From CADEFX01 sp963806735 (GTDB taxonomy: Bacteria; Pseudomonadota; Alphaproteobacteria; Rhizobiales; Hyphomicrobiaceae): a DNA stretch of 64,000 nt. Location of the stretch: NCBI GenBank assembly GCA_963806735.1, contig CAWEBE010000061.1, positions 1 to 64,000 on the forward strand, read 5' to 3'. Below are positions 53,918-63,118 of the stretch, piece by piece (position 1 is the stretch's first letter; every line of letters begins with the position of its first letter). Below the pieces are notes generated by a model that was not told where the DNA came from, did no database searches, and saw nothing but the letters and a program-made list of their open reading frames with translations. The translations under genes and the position numbers were made by a program.

Positions 53918-54961
53918 CTCCAGTGCTCCGCCGTGGCGTAGAGCCGCCTCAACCTCCGGACGAAAAGCGTTGCCGGCGTCGTGCAGCACGAGCCCCGGCA
54001 GCAGTGTCATCGGTGCGCGGCTGCCCTTGATGCCCTGTACGATGACCCGGTTCGCCGCCGCACCTGCGCGCGGAAAGATGGGAAACACCTTGAGCGCGCC
54101 GAACCGTCCCTCGAAGGCGCCGAGCAGCGCTCCCAGCGCGTCGGCACGATGAATGACAGTGGCGGTGGCTCCCGCCGCAGCCGCCGTTGCCAAAAACCTC
54201 ACCCACGCATCGAGATCCCCGCCGTCCATCTGATGTGCGCCGGCCTTCAGCCGGTCGGGCGGCACTGTCCCGCGTCCGGCAGCTAGATAGGGCGGGTTGG
54301 CGAGCACGTGCGCGAAGGCTGCCGGCATCAGCTTCGTTCCGTCCGCCGCCACATTGAACGCGCTGCCGCCCGCTGCGACATCGGCAGTCACGACGGCAAC
54401 GCGCTGGGAGAGATCATTGCGCTCAGCATTCTCTACTGCCAGCGCCGCCAGCTCGGGCTCGATCTCGACCAGAGTGACAAGCGCATCCTGCACACGTGCA
54501 GCCACGCACAGCCCAGCCACGCCGACACCAGCCCCGGCGTCGAGCACGGTTTCGCCAGCTCCTGCACGTACGGGTGTCGCCGCCGCCAGCAGGACAGCAT
54601 CGAGCCCGGCCCGATAACCGGTCCGGGGTTGCAGGATGCTGAGCTTGCCGCCGAGGAAGGCGTCCTCCGTGACATCGGCTGCCGTTCGTGTACGTGCGTC
54701 GGCGGACACGGAATTTGGATGTGGTCGGGCTGTGTGTCCATGGCCCGCGAGCCACCCGGCGAGACCTGCGTCGGCCAGAATGCGGCGCGCCGTCTCGGCA
54801 TCGTCGTCGCCGACGAGAACGCGACGCGGGAAGATTCCGATCGAGCCTTCCACGATGCTCATGTTCACGTCGGCCACGTGCAGGGCGATGCCTGCCTCCT
54901 TGAGCAGAGCCTCCACATAGCTGACCAGGACCGGATCGGTGGTCTCGAGAATGCTGCGCAT
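53909..54961 (-). CDS. DUF2007 - tRNA1(Val)-type methyltransferase fusion
   Basis: 350 residues. Residues 1-75 are a DUF2007 domain (DPVLVSYVEALLKEAGIALH, GSIGIFPRRVLVGDDDAETA). After a linker of about 35 residues comes a class I SAM methyltransferase: LGGKLSILQPRTGYRAGLDA, VLDAGAGVGVAGL and the amino-methylating motif ANPPYLAAG. The second part resembles TrmN6, which methylates A37 of tRNA-Val. The two are often separate adjacent genes; a small indel might have fused them. It is divergent from the prenyl synthase. Confidence 0.82.
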   Translation of the reverse strand: MRSILETTDPVLVSYVEALLKEAGIALHVADVNMSIVEGSIGIFPRRVLVGDDDAETARRILADAGLAGWLAGHGHTARPHPNSVSADARTRTAADVTEDAFLGGKLSILQPRTGYRAGLDAVLLAAATPVRAGAGETVLDAGAGVGVAGLCVAARVQDALVTLVEIEPELAALAVENAERNDLSQRVAVVTADVAAGGSAFNVAADGTKLMPAAFAHVLANPPYLAAGRGTVPPDRLKAGAHQMDGGDLDAWVRFLATAAAAGATATVIHRADALGALLGAFEGRFGALKVFPIFPRAGAAANRVIVQGIKGSRAPMTLLPGLVLHDAGNAFRPEVEAALRHGGALELV

Positions 54962-54997
54962 GCGCCCTAAATGTGCGGCCAGGAACGACTTGACCCC

Positions 54998-56068
54998 ATG
55001 CAAGCCTGCAGTATATCCGCTGGAGATAGCAACGACTTCGGGAAATGTGCCTTGGGTGTCGTCATTCCGCTCGACGAAGCGCGCGACCCGTCTGCCGGCT
55101 TGCAGCCTCTGCTCGAGCTGGTGGCCGGGGACATGGCGTCCGTCAACCGCCTCATTCTGGACAAGGCCGTCTCCGACGTCGACCTTATTCCTAAGCTCGC
55201 CCACCATTTGATCGATTCGGGTGGCAAGCGCCTGCGCCCCATGCTGACCATCGCCTCGGCCAAGCTTTCTGGCTATGCCGGGCAGGGTCACGTCAAGCTC
55301 GCCGCTGCCGTCGAGTTTATGCACACGGCGACCCTGCTGCACGACGACGTGGTCGACGAGAGCGACTATCGGCGTGGTAAACCCTCCGCGCACATGGTCT
55401 GGGGTAACCAGGCCAGCGTGCTGGTCGGTGATTTCCTGCTGGGCCAGGCCTTCCGCATGATGGTCGATGTCGGCTCGCTGCCCGCGCTCAAGATCCTCTC
55501 CAATGCCGCCGCCGTCATCGCCGAAGGCGAGGTGATGCAACTCGCAGCCGCCAAGAACACCTCCACCACGGAGGACGAGTATCTGGCCATCATAGATGCC
55601 AAGACGGCCGCCTTGTTCTCGGCCGCTGCCGAGGTCGGGGCGGCCGCTGCCGGCCGCTCATCCGCCGAACAGGCGGCACTCCGGTCCTACGGCCGCAACC
55701 TCGGCATTGCCTTTCAGCTCGTTGACGACGCGCTCGACTATTCGGGCGACAGCCTGCGGCTCGGCAAGTCCGTCGGCGATGATTTTCGCGATGGCAAGAT
55801 TACGCTGCCGGTGATCCTGTGCTTCCGGCGCGGCAGCGACACGGAGCGCCAGTTCTGGACGCGCACACTGGCAGAGGGCGACATCAAGGACGGCGATCTC
55901 GAGCACGCCATCGGGCTCATGCAGAAGCACAAGGCAATCGAGGCCACGCTCGGACGCGCGCGCCACTACGGCGCCATCGCCCGTGATGCGCTGGCGATCT
56001 TCCCCAATTCCGTCCCGCGCAGCGCCTTGTCCGATGTGGTAACGTTCTGCGTCAACCGCACCCACTGA
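54998..56068 (+). CDS. Polyprenyl diphosphate synthase (octaprenyl/decaprenyl type)
   Basis: About 356 residues. Asp-rich motifs are LLHDDVVDESD and QLVDDALDYSG; GGKRLRPML is the IPP-binding loop. It makes the long side chain of ubiquinone. The start is uncertain: ATG 54998 is used; TTG 55052 would give a shorter chain. Confidence 0.9.
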   Translation: MQACSISAGDSNDFGKCALGVVIPLDEARDPSAGLQPLLELVAGDMASVNRLILDKAVSDVDLIPKLAHHLIDSGGKRLRPMLTIASAKLSGYAGQGHVKLAAAVEFMHTATLLHDDVVDESDYRRGKPSAHMVWGNQASVLVGDFLLGQAFRMMVDVGSLPALKILSNAAAVIAEGEVMQLAAAKNTSTTEDEYLAIIDAKTAALFSAAAEVGAAAAGRSSAEQAALRSYGRNLGIAFQLVDDALDYSGDSLRLGKSVGDDFRDGKITLPVILCFRRGSDTERQFWTRTLAEGDIKDGDLEHAIGLMQKHKAIEATLGRARHYGAIARDALAIFPNSVPRSALSDVVTFCVNRTH

Positions 56069-56132
56069 GCTGCCAGACTGCCATCCCATGCTGAGCGAGC
56101 ATGCGAAGCGCTGCCGGATCGAGTCCGTGACT

Positions 56133-57533
56133 ATGCAACCTTCCGTCGTGATCGTCGGGCGGCCCAATGTCGGCAAGTCGACGCTTTTCAACCGGCTCAC
56201 CGGCCGGCGCTCGGCGCTGGTGTCGGACATGCCGGGGCTGACCCGCGACCGCCGCGAGGCCGAGGCCGAGATTGGCGGCCACGCCGTCACGCTCGTCGAC
56301 ACCGCCGGGCTCGAGGACGCCCCGACCGGCTCGATCGCGGCGCGCATGCGGGCACAGACCGAAGGCGCGATCCGCCTGGGCGATGCCGTGCTGTTCGTGT
56401 TCGACGCGCGCGAGGGCATCACTCCGCCCGACGTCGCTTTCGCCAGGTTGGCGCGGGCTTCGGGCAAGCCGGTTGTCCTGGTCGCCAACAAGTGCGAGGG
56501 CCGCGCCGGCGCGGACGGCTTCTACGAGGCGTTTCAGCTCGGCTTCGGCGAGCCGGTCGCCGTCTCGGCCGAGCACGGCGAGGGTATCGGTGACTTGGAG
56601 AGCGATCTGCTGGCCGCGCTGGGTCTCGAAGCCAAAGTGCGCCGTCGGCGCCGGGACGCGGACGGGGTGGAGTCCGAGCCGGAGCCCGAGGCTCCAAATA
56701 CGGAGCAACGTGCGCTGCGCGTGGCCATCGTCGGGCGGCCCAACGCCGGCAAATCCACGCTCGTCAACGCCATCCTCGGCCAGGAGCGCATGATCACCGG
56801 ACCCGAGCCGGGGCTGACGCGCGACTCCATCGCCAGCGACCTGGAATGGGGCGGGCGCACCATCCGCCTGTTCGACACGGCAGGCCTCCGGCGCAAGGCG
56901 CGCATTACCGAGACGGCGGAGAAACTGTCTGCCAGCGATGCCGTGCGCGCCATCCGCTTTGCCGAGGTCGTCGTGCTGCTGATCGATGCTGAGCGTCCGC
57001 TCGAGCATCAGGATCTCACCATCGGCGACCTCGTCACCGAGGAAGGCCGCGCGCTGGTGCTCGCCGTCAACAAGTGGGACCTCGTCGAAGACAAGCAGAA
57101 GATGTTGCGCGAGCTGCGTCGCGATGTGGCCGAGAGGTTGTCGCAGGTCCCGGGTGTGCCGCTCGTCCCCATATCTGCGCTCTCGGGCCGCGGTATCGAC
57201 AAGCTGATGCGTGCCGTCATCGAGGTGCGTGACACCTGGAACAAGCGCGTCTCCACCTCCGATCTCAATCGTTGGCTGCAGGAGGCGCTTGAGCGGCACA
57301 CGCCGCCGGCGGCGAAAGGGCGGCGGGTCAAGATCCGTTTCATGACCCAGCCCTCGACCCGGCCCCCGACGTTCGTGGCGTTCTGCTCGCAGCCGGACGG
57401 ACTGCCCAAGGCTTACGTGCGCTATCTCGTCAACAGTCTGCGCGAGGCGTTCGATCTCCCCGGCGTCCCCATCCGCTTCAACCTGCGCAAAGGCGAGAAT
57501 CCTTACGCCAACCGCGAGCGCCAGCGCCGCTAA
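56133..57533 (+). CDS. der: Ribosome-assembly GTPase Der
   Basis: 466 residues. Two G domains in tandem: GRPNVGKSTLFNRL and DTAGLED in the first; GRPNAGKSTLVNAI, DTAGLRRKARI and NKWDLVED in the second, then the KH-like C-terminal domain. It helps 50S subunit maturation. The internal ATG 56133 starts directly at MQPSVVIVGRPN and is preferred over 56088. An acidic linker (ESEPEPEAPNTEQ) joins the domains. Confidence 0.93.
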   Translation: MQPSVVIVGRPNVGKSTLFNRLTGRRSALVSDMPGLTRDRREAEAEIGGHAVTLVDTAGLEDAPTGSIAARMRAQTEGAIRLGDAVLFVFDAREGITPPDVAFARLARASGKPVVLVANKCEGRAGADGFYEAFQLGFGEPVAVSAEHGEGIGDLESDLLAALGLEAKVRRRRRDADGVESEPEPEAPNTEQRALRVAIVGRPNAGKSTLVNAILGQERMITGPEPGLTRDSIASDLEWGGRTIRLFDTAGLRRKARITETAEKLSASDAVRAIRFAEVVVLLIDAERPLEHQDLTIGDLVTEEGRALVLAVNKWDLVEDKQKMLRELRRDVAERLSQVPGVPLVPISALSGRGIDKLMRAVIEVRDTWNKRVSTSDLNRWLQEALERHTPPAAKGRRVKIRFMTQPSTRPPTFVAFCSQPDGLPKAYVRYLVNSLREAFDLPGVPIRFNLRKGENPYANRERQRR

Positions 57534-58594
57534 ATCTCCACCACCTGTCCCGGCCGCATGGCGACGAAGCGCTCCGATTTGATGCCGCGCGCGACCAACG
57601 CCTCGGCCAGCGCGGCCGCCGGCGCATCGTGCGCCTCGGTGGTGAGCCGGAACGTGCCCCAGTGATGTCCGAGCGCTTGCGCCGCGCCGCTGAGCTCGAA
57701 GGCCGCAACGCTGTCCTCGGGGTTCATGTGCTGGCTCATCATGAACCAGCGCGGCTCGTAGGCGCCGATCGGTAGCAGCGCCAGACGGATGCCCGGATGC
57801 GCCTCGGCCACGCGCCGGAACGTGCCGCCGTCACCGAAACCCGAATCCCCCACTGCATAGATTTTTCCCATCGGCGTGGCGATGACGAAGCTCGCCCACA
57901 GCGCGTGCATGCGGTCGCGCGCACCACGTGCCGACCAGTGCTGCGTCGGCACCGCCATCACGCTGACAGCGCCTGAGAGATCGATGCGATCGCCCCAGTC
58001 CACTGTGCGCACGTCGAGGTCGGGGATCTCGGTCTTGAGGATCGTGTCGTTGCCGAGTGGCGTCACGACGAGCGGGCGGTCGCGCATCCAGAGCCGCGCT
58101 ATCGTCGGCACGTCCATGTGGTCGTAGTGGTTGTGGGTGATCAGGATGGCGTGGATCTTGGGCAGAGCGTCGAAGGCAATGCCCGGTGGGTTGATCCGCC
58201 GCGGACCGGTGAAGGAGAACGGGCTCGCCATATTCGACCAGTGCGGGTCGATCAGGATGTTGAGTCCGGCCGTTTGGATCAGCCAGCTTGCGTGCCCGAC
58301 GAACGCCAGCCGTGCCCTGTTTGTGCCGCTCGTCGGGGGTGGTGTGTCCGTATGAGGGCTCGGGAAGGCGGCCGGCCAGGCGATCCAATTTTCCATCGCA
58401 TAGAGGCGCAGCACTTGGTCCAGCCCCTTGGGCGATTTGCCGCCGGGGTTGAAGAAGCGCTCGCCGTCGAAGTGGTCTGAGACCGGCCCGCGATAGTAGG
58501 CGTTGGCCCGCCGCGGCAGCAGCCAGGCGGCGCCGCCCACGACCGGCACGACGGCGGCTGCGAGCATCTTCAGGAGGCGCCGGCGCGTGGCCAT
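57530..58594 (-). CDS. Metallo-beta-lactamase fold hydrolase (NAPE-PLD/UlaG-like)
   Basis: 354 residues. A leader with twin Arg (ATRRRLLKMLAAAVVPVVGG) suggests export. Metal ligands are THNHYDHMD, TQHW, GDSGFGDGG and GHHWGTF. The overall form resembles N-acyl-phosphatidylethanolamine phospholipase D-like enzymes. It converges with der, the two ends overlapping by four bases. Confidence 0.87.
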   Translation of the reverse strand: MATRRRLLKMLAAAVVPVVGGAAWLLPRRANAYYRGPVSDHFDGERFFNPGGKSPKGLDQVLRLYAMENWIAWPAAFPSPHTDTPPPTSGTNRARLAFVGHASWLIQTAGLNILIDPHWSNMASPFSFTGPRRINPPGIAFDALPKIHAILITHNHYDHMDVPTIARLWMRDRPLVVTPLGNDTILKTEIPDLDVRTVDWGDRIDLSGAVSVMAVPTQHWSARGARDRMHALWASFVIATPMGKIYAVGDSGFGDGGTFRRVAEAHPGIRLALLPIGAYEPRWFMMSQHMNPEDSVAAFELSGAAQALGHHWGTFRLTTEAHDAPAAALAEALVARGIKSERFVAMRPGQVVEI

Positions 58595-58633
58595 TTTCTC
58601 GAGTCCTTCAGCTATCCGTGTATAGGCACTTGG

Positions 58634-58651
58634 TTGTCACAAGCCTGTAAC
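58634..58651 (+). promoter_or_regulatory. PHO-box-like sequence upstream of plcP-btaAB
   Basis: TTGTCAC and CTGTAAC form two 7-bp half-sites separated by AAGC, so each begins 11 bases apart. PhoB boxes have the pattern CTGTCAT-N4-CTGTCAT with a C in the last position often allowed. It ends 22 bases before the ATG. Confidence 0.65.
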
Positions 58652-58673
58652 AGGAATCCGGCTTTGCTCCGGC

Positions 58674-59510
58674 ATGCAAGAGAAAACGAGCCGGGGATTT
58701 GCCAGCGTGTTTCCGGAGCCGGAGGCGGCGCGCTACCGCGCCATTTTCCTGTCTGACGTCCATCTCGGCACACGGTCGGCGCAGGCTGACGCCCTGCTGG
58801 ATTTCCTCAAGTATACGGAAGCCGACGTCATCTATCTCGTTGGCGACATCGTCGACTTCTGGCGCGTCCGGCGCGGCCCGTACTGGCCCCAGCCGCACAA
58901 CGATGTGCTGCAGAAGCTGCTGCGCAAGACGCGTAAGGGCACGCACATCGTCTTCATTCCCGGCAATCACGACGAATGCCTGCGCGACTACTGCGGTGCC
59001 CATTTCGGCGGCATGGAGATCTGCCGCGAGGCCGTCCACACCACTGCGACGGGCCGCCGCTACATCGTCATGCACGGCGACGAGTTCGACGTGGTGGTGC
59101 GCTATGCGCGCTGGCTGGCCTTCCTCGGCGACCGCGGCTACGAGCTGGCCTTGTGGACGAACCGGCCGCTCAATTGGGTACGTCGGCACCTGGGCTTCGG
59201 CTACTGGTCGCTGTCCGCCTTCCTCAAGGCGCGCGTCAAGAGTGCCGTGGCCTTCATCGGCGAATACGAGGAGGCGCTGGCCGACGTGGCGCGGCGTCAC
59301 CAGGCTGATGGCGTCATCTGCGGCCACATCCATCACGCCGCTGACCGGCGCATCGGCGCCATCCACTACCTCAATACCGGCGACTGGGTCGAGAGCTGCA
59401 CGGCCATAGCCGAGACCCGCGCCGGCGATCTCACCGTCATCCGCTGGCACGATGTCATGCGCACGCGCGCCGGCGCGGAAGTCCCTGTCGGGATCGAGGC
59501 GGCGGCGTGA
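58674..59510 (+). CDS. plcP: Metallophosphoesterase, probable PlcP phospholipase C
   Basis: 278 residues. Metal ligands are in FLSDVHLGTRS, VGDIVDFW, IPGNHDE, MHGDEFD and ICGHIHHA. This fold is often annotated as UDP-2,3-diacylglucosamine hydrolase (LpxH), but PlcP of Sinorhizobium meliloti is of the same family and sits near betaine- or glycolipid synthesis genes. It removes the phospho-head group from phosphatidylcholine, giving diacylglycerol. The downstream btaAB genes and PHO-like box favour PlcP. LpxH remains possible. Confidence 0.85.
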   Translation: MQEKTSRGFASVFPEPEAARYRAIFLSDVHLGTRSAQADALLDFLKYTEADVIYLVGDIVDFWRVRRGPYWPQPHNDVLQKLLRKTRKGTHIVFIPGNHDECLRDYCGAHFGGMEICREAVHTTATGRRYIVMHGDEFDVVVRYARWLAFLGDRGYELALWTNRPLNWVRRHLGFGYWSLSAFLKARVKSAVAFIGEYEEALADVARRHQADGVICGHIHHAADRRIGAIHYLNTGDWVESCTAIAETRAGDLTVIRWHDVMRTRAGAEVPVGIEAAA

Positions 59511-59538
59511 GGCCGGATCGCATACGGAGAGGCGCCCG

Positions 59539-60786
59539 ATGACGACGTCCGCGGGCCTGCTGGCCCGGCCCAGTGCCGATCTGCTGCGTGACGCGGTCCA
59601 CCGCAATCGCGCGCTGAGCCTCGAGGGCGCTCTGGAGCGCCTCTTTACGTTTGCTTTCTCCAAGCTCGTCTATGCCCAGATCTGGGAGGACCCGGTCGTC
59701 GACATGGAGGCGTTGGAGATGGGGCCGCAGACGCGGCTCGTCACCATTGCCTCGGGCGGCTGCAATGTGCTGAGCTATCTCACGGCTGACCCGGCCCGCA
59801 TCTTTGCCGTCGATCTCAACGCCGCGCATATCGCCCTCAATCGGTTGAAACTCTGTGCCGCGCGTAGTCTTCCCGATCACGCCGCCTTCCATCGTTTCTT
59901 CGGCGCGGCGGACGATCCGCGCAACGTGGCAGCCTATGAGCGCTACCTGCGGCCCCAACTGGGCGAGGCGACGCGGCGCTATTGGGACGGGCGCGGCGTG
60001 GTTGGGCGACGGCGCATCGCCATGTTTGCGCGTGGCTTCTACCGCCACGGGCTGCTCGGCCGGTTCATAGGGTTTGCACATCACATCGCGCATCTGCACG
60101 GGGGCGATCCGCGCGCCATGCTGGTGGCGCGTTCGCGCACTGAGCAGCGCGAGACCTTCGAGCGCGTGCTGGCTCCGCTGTTCGAGCGCGGCATCGTGCG
60201 CTTTATCCTCGATCATCGCATCTCGCTCTATGGTTTGGGGATCCCACCGGCGCAGTATGAGGCCCTCAAAGAGGGCTCGCGCATGTCGGAGGTGGTGCGC
60301 GGCCGGCTGGAGCGGCTCGCCTGCGACTTCGACATCAAGGATAACTATTTTGCCTGGCAGGCCTTCAACCGCGGTTATGCGCCGGATGAGACTGGACCGC
60401 TGCCGCCGTATCTGCAGCCAGTCAATTTCGAGACCGTCCACACGCGGGCCGGCCGGGTCGAGCTGCATCAAACGTCCTTTACGGATTTTCTGGAGCGGCA
60501 GCCCGCAGCCAGCCTCGACCGTTACGTTCTGCTCGACGCCCAGGATTGGATGTCGCCAGAGGCGCTGACACGGCTGTGGAGCGAGATCACGCGCACGGCT
60601 AGGCCCGGCGCCCGCGTCATCTTCCGCACTGCGGCGCCTGCAACGCTGCTGCCCGGCCGAATTTCCGACGCGCTGCTCGCGCGCTGGCAATACGAGGAGC
60701 GCCGATCCGGTGACCTGACGCAACGCGATCGCTCTGCCATCTACGGTGGTTTCCACCTCTACGTCCTGGAGGGCGGCGCGCCATGA
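59539..60786 (+). CDS. btaA: Diacylglycerol 3-amino-3-carboxypropyltransferase (DUF3419)
   Basis: 415 residues. Conserved text includes VYAQIWEDPVVDMEAL, IASGGCNVLSYL and AVDLNAAHIALNRLKL, typical of BtaA. It transfers the aminocarboxypropyl group of SAM to diacylglycerol, the first step of betaine lipid (DGTS) synthesis. GGAGAGG lies upstream of ATG 59539. The stop overlaps btaB (ATGA). Confidence 0.93.
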   Translation: MTTSAGLLARPSADLLRDAVHRNRALSLEGALERLFTFAFSKLVYAQIWEDPVVDMEALEMGPQTRLVTIASGGCNVLSYLTADPARIFAVDLNAAHIALNRLKLCAARSLPDHAAFHRFFGAADDPRNVAAYERYLRPQLGEATRRYWDGRGVVGRRRIAMFARGFYRHGLLGRFIGFAHHIAHLHGGDPRAMLVARSRTEQRETFERVLAPLFERGIVRFILDHRISLYGLGIPPAQYEALKEGSRMSEVVRGRLERLACDFDIKDNYFAWQAFNRGYAPDETGPLPPYLQPVNFETVHTRAGRVELHQTSFTDFLERQPAASLDRYVLLDAQDWMSPEALTRLWSEITRTARPGARVIFRTAAPATLLPGRISDALLARWQYEERRSGDLTQRDRSAIYGGFHLYVLEGGAP

Positions 60787-61436
60787 TCCTCGTCAGCTCG
60801 GCCGCGGCCGGCATGGACCGCCACTATCGCTATCAGCGCTTCGTCTACGATCTGACACGTCGGCACTACCTGCTCGGTCGCGATACGCTGATCGGGGGTC
60901 TGGTGCCACCGGACGGCGGCAGTGTGCTGGAGATCGGCTGCGGCACTGCTCGCAATCTCATTCACGCGGCGCGCCGCTATCCTGATGTGCATCTGTTCGG
61001 CATCGACATTTCCGCGGCCATGCTCGAAACCGCGGGCAAGCACGTGGCGGCGGCGGGTCTTGCCGGGCGCATCCGTCTGGCCCAGGACGACGCCACCACG
61101 TTCGACACCGAAGCGACCTTCGGTATCGGCCGCTTCGACCGCATTTTCGTGTCCTATGCCCTGTCCATGATCTCCGGCTGGCACGACGTGCTGGATCGGG
61201 CAGCCGGTGCTCTGGCCCCGCAGGGCTCCCTCCACGTCGTCGACTTCGGCCGTTGCGAGGGGTTGCCGCGTCTGGCGCGGTCGGCGCTCCATGCGTGGCT
61301 TGGGTGGTTTTCCGTGACGCCGCGCCAGGACCTCGGGGCTGTCGTGCAAGCGACGGCCGCGCGGCACGAGCTCGACGCGTTCTTCACCCCGCTCTATCGC
61401 GGCTATGCCGCCTACGCCGTGCTGACGCGGCGCTAG
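60783..61436 (+). CDS. btaB: Diacylglycerylhomoserine N-methyltransferase
   Basis: 217 residues. The SAM site is VLEIGCGTARNLIHAAR with GIDISAAMLE, and the C-terminal half resembles BtaB. It trimethylates the homoserine head group, completing DGTS. Translation is coupled to btaA by overlap. A TAGTGTCCCG sequence at the stop matches the left edge of the 52.2-kb repeat. Confidence 0.9.
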   Translation: MILVSSAAAGMDRHYRYQRFVYDLTRRHYLLGRDTLIGGLVPPDGGSVLEIGCGTARNLIHAARRYPDVHLFGIDISAAMLETAGKHVAAAGLAGRIRLAQDDATTFDTEATFGIGRFDRIFVSYALSMISGWHDVLDRAAGALAPQGSLHVVDFGRCEGLPRLARSALHAWLGWFSVTPRQDLGAVVQATAARHELDAFFTPLYRGYAAYAVLTRR

Positions 61437-61510
61437 TGTCCCGCTCGTCTCGCATAGGACCCGTTGGACGGCGGACTTTCAGTCTGGAGCGCTGAAACCA
61501 CCGCAGCAAT

Positions 61511-61972
61511 TCACGGTCGCGGCACGTTTCGAAATGCCGCCTGGAAAAGCTTCAGATCGCCCGGCGCCAGCTTGCTCTCAAGCTGTTGCGCCTCATTGTA
61601 ATGCCGGCGATGTCCTTCCTGGTCGCCGGCACAGTGAAGCGATGCCGCCATCGCAGCGTGCGCGAAAGCTCTTTCCCAGTCTTTGGACTGCGTCTCGGTG
61701 AAATATCTCAACGCGCGACCCGCTGCATCGACTGCAAGTGCCGCCGCCCCGGCCCGCGCGAGCGCCCACGACAACAATAAGTCTGCATGCGCAATATTGC
61801 CCGCAGTGCCAATCTCACTCCAGTGAAAGGATGCCGTTCCTGCGAGACGCACGAGAGCCAAACATTCGCTCGCGGCGAGATCGGGCTTCTCGATCAGGTC
61901 CCAGGCAGCGTCGTTGCACTGCGATGCGATGCGCTTCTGCATTTCGGGGCCTGAGGGCGAGGCGTCGCTCAT
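61511..61972 (-). CDS. Helical hypothetical protein (TPR-like)
   Basis: 153 residues, Ala-rich helices such as SWALARAGAAALAVDAAGRA and FAHAAMAASLHCAGDQEGHR, which read like tetratricopeptide pairs. No signal peptide. The family is unrecognised. Confidence 0.65.
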   Translation of the reverse strand: MSDASPSGPEMQKRIASQCNDAAWDLIEKPDLAASECLALVRLAGTASFHWSEIGTAGNIAHADLLLSWALARAGAAALAVDAAGRALRYFTETQSKDWERAFAHAAMAASLHCAGDQEGHRRHYNEAQQLESKLAPGDLKLFQAAFRNVPRP

Positions 61973-62057
61973 GGTTCACCGTGCTGGTTGCGGCATCGAC
62001 AGGGTGCCCATCGTCACCGATTTGTTGACGAGAAGCGGATACAATACGTGCGCGGCC

Positions 62058-62297
62058 TTGTCGAGACAGACCGGTGTGCCGGTCCACGTCCCAGTCCGAA
62101 ACGCAAATCGCAGCCAGCCGATCTGCTTTGGTCCTCACCTCTATCGTGCGCGCAACCGCATCGAGAGGTTCTTCAACAAGATCAAGCATTGCCGGCGTAT
62201 CGCCACTCGATACGACAAACTCGCGGCCAATTACCTGGCATTCGTCTAGCTGGCATCAATCCGCCTCTGGCTACAAATTTATGAGTTCATGACCCAG
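62058..62297 (+). pseudogene. IS5-family transposase remnant (C-terminal end)
   Basis: CFGPHLYRARNRIERFFNKI, then KHCRRIATRYDKLAANYLAF is the well-known C-terminus of IS5/IS427 transposases, including the catalytic Glu of RNRIERFF. A TAG interrupts just before LASIRLWL, and no N-terminal part is present. I see no inverted terminal repeats. Confidence 0.82.
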
Positions 62298-62300
62298 AGC

Positions 62301-62442
62301 GCGATCGTCTCACATGGAAGCACTGCCGCTTCCATGTGAGACGATCGCCCTCTAAAACGTTAAGTGTAGAGCAGGATTCACGCTTCGGCCGATACGCCTC
62401 GATTGGGGCAAAGTGATCCAATCCGAAGCGATCCTGCTCTAG
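62301..62442. repeat. Dispersed palindromic element, copy A (full)
   Basis: First hairpin: perfect 21-bp arms (62301-62321 and 62328-62348) around ACTGCC. Second hairpin: AGAGCAGGAT (62368-62377) pairs with ATCCTGCTCT (62431-62440), extended by CTTCGG/CCGAAG. Related copies are at 40068-40196 and 32935-33004. Confidence 0.85.
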
Positions 62443-62445
62443 GCT

Positions 62446-62964
62446 TCAAGGCAGAACGCGCGCGCCGCGCTGACAGCACTCGGGAACGCCGCCGCGATAG
62501 ACGCAGTCATACACGGCATGCTGCATCGCCTGTTGCGGCGAGGGCATGTTGTGCGCGGTTCCGGTCGCGCCCGTAATCCCGCAATAGGCCTGAGCCGAAT
62601 AGCCGCGCGGCGGAACATTCGGCTGGGCCACGCCGTACATGGCGTCGAGCGCCTGGCGAATCTGGCAATCGTTGAGGCCGCGGCGCTGCAGAGCCTCGAT
62701 ATCATTGCGGCCGATAGACACTGACGCCGCTGGGGGAGCGGAGGGTGCGCCAGACTTGGCGCCGCCCTTGAGCTTGTCGACGAAGTATTCCGCAACCAAG
62801 CCACCGGCCCTTTCGGCCGCGCCGGCGGTCAGCGGTTTGCCGACGAATTCCCAGATTTTCTTGGCACAGGCTACGACAGCGCCACCCTGAGCGTTGGCTT
62901 GTGCCGGGGTAAAGGCGAGAGCCAAAGCGAGCCACATCGATGCAAGGTGCCGCGCAAGCCTCAT
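62446..62964 (-). CDS. Secreted hypothetical protein
   Basis: 172 residues. A signal peptide (cut near AQANA) is followed by a hydrophobic stretch and ALQRRGLNDCQIRQALDAMY. The C-terminus has several cysteines (YCGITG, DCVYRGGVPECC). No family recognised. A repeat abuts its stop. Confidence 0.65.
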   Translation of the reverse strand: MRLARHLASMWLALALAFTPAQANAQGGAVVACAKKIWEFVGKPLTAGAAERAGGLVAEYFVDKLKGGAKSGAPSAPPAASVSIGRNDIEALQRRGLNDCQIRQALDAMYGVAQPNVPPRGYSAQAYCGITGATGTAHNMPSPQQAMQHAVYDCVYRGGVPECCQRGARVLP

Positions 62965-63118
62965 GTGTGTCCCCCGAACGACAAAAAGTCGATGACGGAT
63001 CAGTTTGCCAGCTCTGCAGAAAACAAGAAAGATGCCGACGCTGTTGACTGTGGGTCAGCTTGAACGCTCAGGTGCGTCGCCTTAGAGTCCTGATGTCAGC
63101 ACAAAGGCAGTCTCGGCC

